12,204 nt of DNA, from contig JAFVAA010000533.1 of assembly GCA_017476305.1 (NCBI GenBank), positions 1 to 12,204 of the forward strand, written 5' to 3'. Source of the DNA: Lachnospiraceae bacterium. GTDB taxonomy: Bacteria; Bacillota; Clostridia; Lachnospirales; Lachnospiraceae. This document shows positions 7,889-12,204 of the stretch, piece after piece. Made by a program: the position numbers and the translations under genes. Under the pieces are notes generated by a model. It did no database searches and was not told the DNA's origin. It worked only from the letters and a program-made list of their open reading frames with translations. The stretch's first letter is position 1; every line of letters starts with the position of its first letter.

Positions 7889-8828
7889 AAGAGGCGGGCT
7901 GATGCACAGAGGATAGGATTTCCGTTATAACAGCATCTGCGGAAATATGTGTTACGCGTGCTTTTGTATTTAAAATGATCCTGTGCTTTGCAATATCCGG
8001 GAAAATCTCAGCCACATCCTCCGGTATCACATAATCCCTTCCCTGAAGGAAAGCCCATGCCCTGGCCATTCGTGTACAGGCAATCGTTCCACGTGGACTC
8101 AGTCCTAAATCGATATAAGAATTTTCCCTGGTCGCACCAGACAGATCCACAATATAGCTATATACCCGATCCGCTACAAAAACCTCCTCTACCATATCAC
8201 ATAAAGCCACCAGTTCATTTTGCCCCATCATGCAATTTACATCCTCTGCCATTCCTCTGACGCTCTTTCCCTTCGCAATCGCTATCTCACTTTCCACATC
8301 CGGATATCCCATACTCATGCAGATCATAAAACGGTCAAGCTGAGATTCCGGCAAAAGCTGCGTTCCGGCACTTCCCTTCGGGTTATGCGTTGCCATCACG
8401 ATAAACGGCTCTGGTACCTGATGACTTTCACCATCCACGGTAACACATCCCTCCTCCATCACCTCTAAAAGTGCAGACTGTGTTTTCGGTGAAGTGCGGT
8501 TGATCTCATCTGCTAAAAAAAGATTGCACATAATGGTTCCCGGATGATAGTGAAACATTCCGCTTTCCTTTTCGTACATTTGAAATCCTAAAATATCAGC
8601 CGGCATCACATCCGGTGTAAACTGTACCCTGTGATTTTCTAAAGCCATTGCTTTAGAAAAAGCAATCGCAAGCGTAGTTTTTCCTACACCGGGCACATCC
8701 TCGATCAAAATATGCCCCTTTGCTAAAATGGCAGCCAGTGCTTTCGTAATACAATCATCTTTTCCTGTCACAGCCTTCTTTACTTCCTGTACCGCAAGCA
8801 GTGCCAAATTGTACGCATTTTCATTCAT
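7860..8828 (-). CDS. MoxR family AAA+ ATPase
   Basis: A 322-aa cytoplasmic ATPase of normal length. Walker A is DVPGVGKTT with Lys50, Walker B is LFLADEIN with Asp107-Glu108, and sensor 1 is ATHNP with Asn149. LPESQLDRFM at 159-168 contains the expected arginine-finger region, and sensor 2 is LSPRG with Arg246. The C-terminal lid (250-310) is intact. MoxR ATPases are chaperone-like proteins that help mature or activate partner complexes using ATP hydrolysis. Here the likely partners are the DUF58 and transglutaminase proteins encoded directly downstream. It is the first gene of the operon, with a good promoter at 8875-8903 and an AAGGGG ribosome site a little before ATG 8828. No von Willebrand factor A gene, common in other MoxR clusters, is visible here. 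Confidence 0.96.
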   Translation of the reverse strand: MNENAYNLALLAVQEVKKAVTGKDDCITKALAAILAKGHILIEDVPGVGKTTLAIAFSKAMALENHRVQFTPDVMPADILGFQMYEKESGMFHYHPGTIMCNLFLADEINRTSPKTQSALLEVMEEGCVTVDGESHQVPEPFIVMATHNPKGSAGTQLLPESQLDRFMICMSMGYPDVESEIAIAKGKSVRGMAEDVNCMMGQNELVALCDMVEEVFVADRVYSYIVDLSGATRENSYIDLGLSPRGTIACTRMARAWAFLQGRDYVIPEDVAEIFPDIAKHRIILNTKARVTHISADAVITEILSSVHQPASYEGRTVHRG

Positions 8829-8874
8829 AACCCTGATCCCCTTGTCTTTTTTCCGATTCCGTTCATCTTTTCTG

Positions 8875-8903
8875 ATTCTACCACTATCTTAGGCACTTGA
8901 CAA
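8875..8903 (-). promoter_or_regulatory. Sigma-A type promoter of the moxR operon
   Basis: TTGTCA (8903-8898) and TAGAAT (8880-8875) on the minus strand are separated by exactly 17 bp. Each hexamer differs from consensus by one base. Transcription should begin near 8868, giving a leader of about 40 nt before ATG 8828. I saw no obvious operator within it. Confidence 0.85.
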
Positions 8904-8955
8904 GCAAGCTTCGCCAGAAAACAAAGAGGAAACGTAATTCGTGTATGGCGCAGCA

Positions 8956-9225
8956 CTAATAGGTTATTAAAAATTTCCTTTCTCCATCCACCACAGATAA
9001 ACTCTTTATCTCCATATCCCGTATATCAATATACCGATCCTCGTCAAGTGCCTGGATCATGCGGTCCACGAGCTCCTCCTCTCCCTGCACCTCCATTCGC
9101 ACGGAACCATCGTATTCATTTCTGACCCAGCCCGTAAGCCCAAAGGAATCTGCAGCATGCTTTGCATGATAGCGAAATCCTACTCCCTGTACCCGTCCGT
9201 AAAATTGTATCTGTTTTCGAATCAT
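8956..9225 (-). CDS. acyP: Acylphosphatase
   Basis: An 89-aa single-domain protein of the usual acylphosphatase size. The phosphate-binding loop is GRVQGVGFRYH with catalytic Arg18, and the second motif is TGWVRNEYDGSV with Asn36, so both catalytic residues are present. Family members hydrolyse the carboxyl-phosphate bond of acyl phosphates such as carbamoyl phosphate and 1,3-bisphosphoglycerate; the physiological role in bacteria is unclear. The frame is open six codons further upstream (to a TTG at 9243), but AGGAGG at 9232-9237 lies 6 nt before ATG 9225, so the shorter form is chosen. The gene sits 15 nt downstream of the ABC operon terminator and has no promoter of its own that I can see, which suggests expression by read-through. 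The moxR promoter lies about 50 bp after its stop. Confidence 0.93.
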   Translation of the reverse strand: MIRKQIQFYGRVQGVGFRYHAKHAADSFGLTGWVRNEYDGSVRMEVQGEEELVDRMIQALDEDRYIDIRDMEIKSLSVVDGERKFLITY

Positions 9226-9231
9226 TTCCAT

Positions 9232-9237
9232 CCTCCT
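9232..9237 (-). promoter_or_regulatory. Ribosome binding site that selects the acylphosphatase start
   Basis: AGGAGG on the minus strand, 6 nt before ATG 9225. It lies only 4 nt past the U-tract of the upstream terminator, so termination and translation initiation signals are nearly contiguous. Confidence 0.85.
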
Positions 9238-9240
9238 GCA

Positions 9241-9265
9241 CAAAACAAAGCGGGCAAGCCCGCTT
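9241..9265 (-). terminator. Intrinsic terminator at the end of the amino acid ABC operon
   Basis: On the minus strand AAGCGGG (9265-9259), CTTG loop, CCCGCTT (9254-9248) form a perfect 7-bp GC-rich stem. The tail TGTTTTG (9247-9241) follows. It begins 19 nt after the ATPase stop. The tail is interrupted by a G, so partial read-through into the acylphosphatase gene is possible. Confidence 0.85.
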
Positions 9266-9284
9266 CAACTCCTTTGGTCTCTCA

Positions 9285-10070
9285 TCACCCTGCAAAAAAC
9301 CCCGCCAAAAATTGTTTCGTCCTCTCCTCCTTTGGATTGCCAAAGACCTCCTCCGGACTTCCATGTTCCAGAACATATCCCGCATCCATAAAAAGCACCT
9401 GATCCGACACATCTCTCGCAAAGCTCATCTCATGTGTCACGATCACCATCGTCATTTTCTGCTCCGCAAGCCCCTTCATGACACGAAGCACCTCTCCCGT
9501 AAGCTCCGGATCGAGTGCAGAGGTCGGCTCGTCAAAGCATAAAATATCCGGCTTTAATGCAAGTGCTCTGGCAATGGCCACACGCTGGCACTGACCTCCG
9601 GAAAGCTGATGCGGATAGTTCTCCATCCTCTCCTTTAGCCCCATCTGTTCCAAAAGTCCCTCTGCCTCTGTACGGATTTCCTCTAAAATCTGTTTCTTAT
9701 TCTGCTTAAAATCCTCACGTTTTTTCGCCTGCAGCTCCTTTGCAAGCATCACATTCTTTAAAGCCGTATATTGCGGAAAAAGGTGAAAGGATTGAAAGAC
9801 CATTCCAAAGTGAAGCCTGTTTTTTCGAATGGCACTCTCCTTTAAAAAATTTTCTTCCCTTCCGTCAAAAATTTTTTCCCCATGCACCCGGATCACTCCT
9901 TCGTCCGGAATCTCTAAAAAATTGAGACATCGTAAAAGAGTGGTCTTTCCACTTCCTGAAGAACCAATAATCGAAAGCACCTGACTTTTCTCCAGAGAAA
10001 AACTGATATCCTTTAGCACCTCTGTATGTTCAAAGGACTTGCAAATATGTTCTACTTCCAAAATAGGCAT
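9285..10070 (-). CDS. Polar amino acid ABC transporter, ATP-binding protein (GlnQ-like)
   Basis: A 261-aa ATPase. Walker A is GSSGSGKT with Lys42, the Q-loop is Gln93 (VFQSFHLFP), and the signature is LSGGQ at 156-160. Walker B is ILCFDEP with Asp180-Glu181, the D-loop is SALD, and the switch histidine is His213 ([10 protein letters not shown]). The close resemblance to the GlnQ/HisP group and the neighbouring permease and binding protein genes identify it as the motor of an amino acid importer. An insertion rich in Lys and Glu lies around 111-135 ([18 protein letters not shown]), longer than I recall for GlnQ. ATG 10070 has AGGAG at 10078-10082 with 7-nt spacing. It is the last gene before the terminator at 9241-9265, and starts 26 bp after the permease stop. 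Confidence 0.95.
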   Translation of the reverse strand: MPILEVEHICKSFEHTEVLKDISFSLEKSQVLSIIGSSGSGKTTLLRCLNFLEIPDEGVIRVHGEKIFDGREENFLKESAIRKNRLHFGMVFQSFHLFPQYTALKNVMLAKELQAKKREDFKQNKKQILEEIRTEAEGLLEQMGLKERMENYPHQLSGGQCQRVAIARALALKPDILCFDEPTSALDPELTGEVLRVMKGLAEQKMTMVIVTHEMSFARDVSDQVLFMDAGYVLEHGSPEEVFGNPKEERTKQFLAGFFAG

Positions 10071-10096
10071 TCTCTTTCTCCTAATCTAAAAACGAA

Positions 10097-10780
10097 TCAT
10101 TTAAAAAATTCCAACTTCTTCTCACATTTTCCCAAAACTACCGTCAAAACACCATTACAGATCAGATAATAAACTGCTGTAAAAAACAGAGGCCAGATGG
10201 CTCCTGAAATTCCCTGTGAACCCTTCATAAACGCCTGCCCTGCCCAGATGATCTCCTGCAGTGCAATGATCCTCGCTAAAGAAGTATCCTTTACCAAGGT
10301 CAGAATCTCATTGGACATCGGCGGTAAAATCCTTTTTATCATCTGCAAAAGCTTGATGCGAAAGAAAATCTGGCTTTTTGTCATACCAAGTACCATACCG
10401 GCCTCATCCTGCCCTACAGGAATGCTCTGGATGCCGCCACGGAAAATCTCTGAAAAATAGCAGGCATAATTGATGATAAAAGCCACAGCCGAAGCCGCGA
10501 ACCTGCCTGCTTCATCGCCGCCCCATACTGCATTATGCAGTACCAGTCCCGGAAAATAGTAAATAATCAATAACTGGATCATCAGAGGAGTTCCCCTGAT
10601 GATCCAAATAAAAATTTTAAAAATCATCCGAATAGTAATATGTGACCGGGAACCAAAGGAAATCAGAAGTCCTAACGGAAGTGCACCGAAAAGTGTCACA
10701 AAAAAGAGCTTTAACGTCTGTAAAAATCCCTCATTTAGAGAACCGATCACGATCGGAAGCTGTTCAAAAAATAAATCCAT
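10097..10780 (-). CDS. Polar amino acid ABC transporter, permease (HisM/GlnP-like)
   Basis: A 227-aa membrane protein with about five hydrophobic spans (near 20-42, 52-77, 92-110, 160-180, 193-216). The IIRGTPLMIQL stretch (60-70) and the cytoplasmic EAA loop, centred on DEAGMVLGMTKSQIF (125-139), are typical of the His/Glu/Gln permease family; that loop contacts the ATPase. It would form a homodimeric channel, as no second permease is present. It is preceded by an AGAGG site. The 115-bp gap to the binding-protein gene carries a small hairpin but no convincing promoter, so the three genes are probably one transcript. Confidence 0.94.
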   Translation of the reverse strand: MDLFFEQLPIVIGSLNEGFLQTLKLFFVTLFGALPLGLLISFGSRSHITIRMIFKIFIWIIRGTPLMIQLLIIYYFPGLVLHNAVWGGDEAGRFAASAVAFIINYACYFSEIFRGGIQSIPVGQDEAGMVLGMTKSQIFFRIKLLQMIKRILPPMSNEILTLVKDTSLARIIALQEIIWAGQAFMKGSQGISGAIWPLFFTAVYYLICNGVLTVVLGKCEKKLEFFK

Positions 10781-10831
10781 AATATCCTCTTATTATTCTT
10801 ATATTCTCTATCCATCACACTTAGGCACTAT

Positions 10832-10846
10832 ATCCTGTTTCAGGAT
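10832..10846. other. Small hairpin between binding-protein and permease genes
   Basis: ATCCTG (10832-10837), a TTT spacer, and CAGGAT (10841-10846) are a perfect 6-bp inverted repeat in the 115-bp gap. There is no T run after it, so it is unlikely to be a full terminator. By analogy with other importers, such hairpins can protect the upstream binding-protein message and lower expression of the permease; that is inference. Confidence 0.35.
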
Positions 10847-10895
10847 TCCACATTCCGAAATCCGGATGAAGACAGAAAGCCCTGCTGATAGAAAA

Positions 10896-11708
10896 CTATT
10901 TTTGCTCTGAAAGTGCCACCTGAACTCCGTATTTCTCTGCAATTTCCTTCATACTGCCATCATCATAGCTCTTTTTTAAGAAGGCGTTCAGTTCATCCTT
11001 TAAATCAGAGCCCTTTCGGAAACCAACACCATACTCCTCACTGTTCAACTCCACCGTATAGGTCAAATCCGCATAGCTGGTTCCTTCCCCTACCATTGCT
11101 GCCGCCATCAGAGAATCAATAATCGCCGCATCAGAAGTACCTGCTGCCACCTCCATCAAAGCATTTGCCTGACTGGCTACCTCCGTATACTTCAATCCAT
11201 GCTCCTTTGCCTGCTCTGCGCCGGCACTGCCTGCTTCCACGGCAAAATTTAAATCCTTGATGCTCTCCTCATCCTGATACTTGTCCGCATCCTTTGCCGG
11301 TACGATGACGATCTGGGCATTGTTACAGTATGCATTCGAGCAATCCATCGCGCTCGTCACCTCATCGGTAAGAGTCATTCCATTCCAGACACAGTCGATC
11401 GTCTCTCCATCTAATTCCAGAATCTTATTATCCCAGTCAATCTCCATAAACTCTGCATCAACGCCAAGCTCCTTTGCAAAAGCCTTTGCCATATCTGCAT
11501 CAAAACCAATCCAGTCTCCGGAGTCATCCTTGTAATCCATCGGCTCAAAATCCGTAACTCCGACCACGAGCTTTCCCTTATCCTGAATCGCTGCCTTATC
11601 GCTATCTGCTGTCTTCTGGCTGGAATTTCCATCCGAGCTCCCTCCGCAGGCCGTCATAGAAAATGCCAAAGTCATAGATAAAAATAATGCTAAAAATTTT
11701 TTCTTCAT
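10896..11708 (-). CDS. Amino acid ABC transporter substrate-binding lipoprotein
   Basis: A 270-aa secreted protein. The N-terminus has a lysine-rich start, a hydrophobic core and the lipobox SMTAC, with Cys21 as the lipidated residue and a Ser/Gly/Asp linker after it. WIGFDADMAKAFAKELG (66-82) is the family 3 solute-binding signature, and SDAAIIDSLMAA (192-203) is the conserved second-lobe segment with Asp198. In the segment equivalent to MTITxERxxxVDFSxPY, this protein reads MTLTDEVTSAMDCSNAY: the arginine that normally grips the ligand carboxylate is Val117, and Phe and Pro are replaced too. The ligand may therefore differ from a standard alpha-amino acid, or be held differently. ATG 11708 is preceded by AGGAGG (11716-11721) at 7 nt. 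It is the first gene of the importer operon. Confidence 0.94.
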   Translation of the reverse strand: MKKKFLALFLSMTLAFSMTACGGSSDGNSSQKTADSDKAAIQDKGKLVVGVTDFEPMDYKDDSGDWIGFDADMAKAFAKELGVDAEFMEIDWDNKILELDGETIDCVWNGMTLTDEVTSAMDCSNAYCNNAQIVIVPAKDADKYQDEESIKDLNFAVEAGSAGAEQAKEHGLKYTEVASQANALMEVAAGTSDAAIIDSLMAAAMVGEGTSYADLTYTVELNSEEYGVGFRKGSDLKDELNAFLKKSYDDGSMKEIAEKYGVQVALSEQK

Positions 11709-11715
11709 TTTACTT

Positions 11716-11721
11716 CCTCCT
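11716..11721 (-). promoter_or_regulatory. Ribosome binding site of the substrate-binding lipoprotein gene
   Basis: A full AGGAGG lies 7 nt before ATG 11708, fitting the high expression usual for binding proteins. Confidence 0.85.
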
Positions 11722-11731
11722 CATTTCAGAA

Positions 11732-11760
11732 ACATTACCATATTTTCAGGCATTTCGCAA
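11732..11760 (-). promoter_or_regulatory. Weak candidate promoter of the ABC importer operon
   Basis: TTGCGA (11760-11755) and TAATGT (11737-11732) on the minus strand are 17 bp apart. Matches to consensus are 4/6 and 3/6, and the leader would be very short. The spacing and place are right, but it needs transcript data. A TTTACA slightly upstream is an alternative -35 without a good -10. Confidence 0.35.
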
Positions 11761-11766
11761 AACTGT

Positions 11767-11791
11767 AAAAAAAAGCCGCAAAACACCTTGC
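11767..11791 (-). terminator. Possible weak terminator downstream of the EamA-type gene
   Basis: On the minus strand GCAA (11791-11788) and TTGC (11781-11778) can pair around a 6-nt loop, followed by GGC and eight T residues (11774-11767). The long T run is suggestive but the stem is only 4-5 bp. The structured element just upstream might supply a stronger stem. Confidence 0.35.
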
Positions 11792-11794
11792 ATA

Positions 11795-11946
11795 GAACTG
11801 TCCTTAAATGAACTCCTGTTCTTGCGCAGGATCTATCTTTGAGGGCAAGGAAGAAAACGTAGCTGTACCGAGGTACAGCGAGGCTTTCTGACAAAGCCGT
11901 CGGAGATAAAGACAAGTCAAAATAGGAGATCAACTAAGGTCAGTTC
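11795..11946. repeat. 152-bp structured element with imperfect terminal inverted repeats
   Basis: The ends GAACTGTCCTTA (11795-11806) and TAAGGTCAGTTC (11935-11946) are inverted copies with one mismatch in 12. Inside, three short arms nest in order: CTCCT 11813-11817 with AGGAG 11924-11928; CTTG 11821-11824 with CAAG 11913-11916; TATCT 11834-11838 with AGATA 11904-11908. The centre has two hairpins: GCTGTACC/GGTACAGC (11862-11879, 2-nt centre) and GGCTTT/AAAGCC (11882-11898, 5-nt loop). The layout suggests a small non-autonomous mobile element (MITE-like) or a folded RNA. No target-site duplication is evident. It fills most of the 280-bp gap between the EamA-type gene and the ABC importer. 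Confidence 0.65.
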
Positions 11947-11988
11947 CTTACTATATCATATTTTAAAGATTATGAAAAGAGGCATTTT

Positions 11989-12204
11989 CTATTCTTTCTG
12001 TGGTAATGGAATCTGTACCAAAAGAATTGCCACAAACATGATAATACATCCTAAAAGCTCTCGAAAGCTCATGCGTTCGTTTAAAAAAACCGCTCCTGCT
12101 ATAACTGCAAACACCGATTCCAAGCTCATCAGAAGGGAAGCCACCGTCGGATCGGTAAACATTTGCGCAATGATCTGCAGAGTATATCCAACCCCTCCGG
12201 ACAT
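11989..12204 (-). CDS. EamA/DMT-family transporter, C-terminal fragment
   Basis: At least 71 residues are visible, ending at the stop at 11989; the 5' part lies beyond the right edge. The ATG that falls on the edge is probably an internal methionine. Two hydrophobic helices are seen, roughly residues 20-41 and 48-66, with SLLMSLESVFAVIAGAVFLNE followed by MSFRELLGCIIMFVAILL. The SLESVFA...E...ELLGC pattern is typical of the last EamA repeat in drug/metabolite exporters, which have ten helices. The substrate cannot be inferred. Confidence 0.85.
   Translation of the reverse strand: MSGGVGYTLQIIAQMFTDPTVASLLMSLESVFAVIAGAVFLNERMSFRELLGCIIMFVAILLVQIPLPQKE

Noticed and set aside
7860..8828. MoxR cluster as a phage-defence or ternary MoxR-vWA system
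   Set aside because: No vWA-domain, nuclease or other effector gene is present; the MoxR-DUF58-transglutaminase trio is a common chromosomal set.
11721..11933. A 70-codon minus-strand open frame in the gap before the ABC operon
   Set aside because: It runs through the structured repeat-like element and the promoter region of the binding-protein gene, and its composition follows the hairpins; it is more likely a by-product of the repeat.

Overview
The window looks like chromosomal DNA from a low-to-mid GC Firmicute, most likely a gut clostridium of the family Lachnospiraceae. The basis is strong AGGAGG ribosome binding sites, AT-rich intergenic DNA with U-tailed hairpins, TTG starts, and the style of the proteins; I cannot name the genus. 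Every supported gene is on the minus strand, so the region is read from right to left.

Right part (12204 to 9241): the 3' end of an EamA/DMT-type transporter, then a 152-bp structured intergenic element with imperfect terminal inverted repeats, then a three-gene polar amino acid ABC importer (lipoprotein binding protein, permease, ATPase). The importer ends at a clear intrinsic terminator. Its U-tract runs almost directly into the ribosome binding site of a small acylphosphatase gene.

Middle part (8903 to 3455): a good sigma-A promoter (TTGTCA-17-TAGAAT) drives a tightly packed operon of MoxR AAA+ ATPase, DUF58 protein and TgpA-like membrane transglutaminase. The coding ends of these three overlap. 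A histidine phosphatase follows 87 bp later, and the unit ends at a minus-strand terminator with a 14-bp wobble-rich stem and a GGAA tetraloop. The MoxR-DUF58-transglutaminase trio is a widespread set, thought to be a chaperone-like ATPase serving a membrane or cell-surface enzyme complex.

Left part (3454 to 1): a TTG-started 316-aa protein of unknown function. Its N-terminus reads like the first helix of an ECF sigma factor, and the rest looks like an unrelated soluble or extracytoplasmic domain; it may be a deletion fusion of a sigma/anti-sigma pair. After a likely AT-rich terminator comes a large SNF2-family helicase that runs off the left edge.

The most unusual items are the possible sigma-factor chimera (2411-3361), the structured repeat-like element (11795-11946), and the binding protein that lacks the usual ligand-binding arginine. 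I saw no tRNA, rRNA, CRISPR array or intact insertion sequence.
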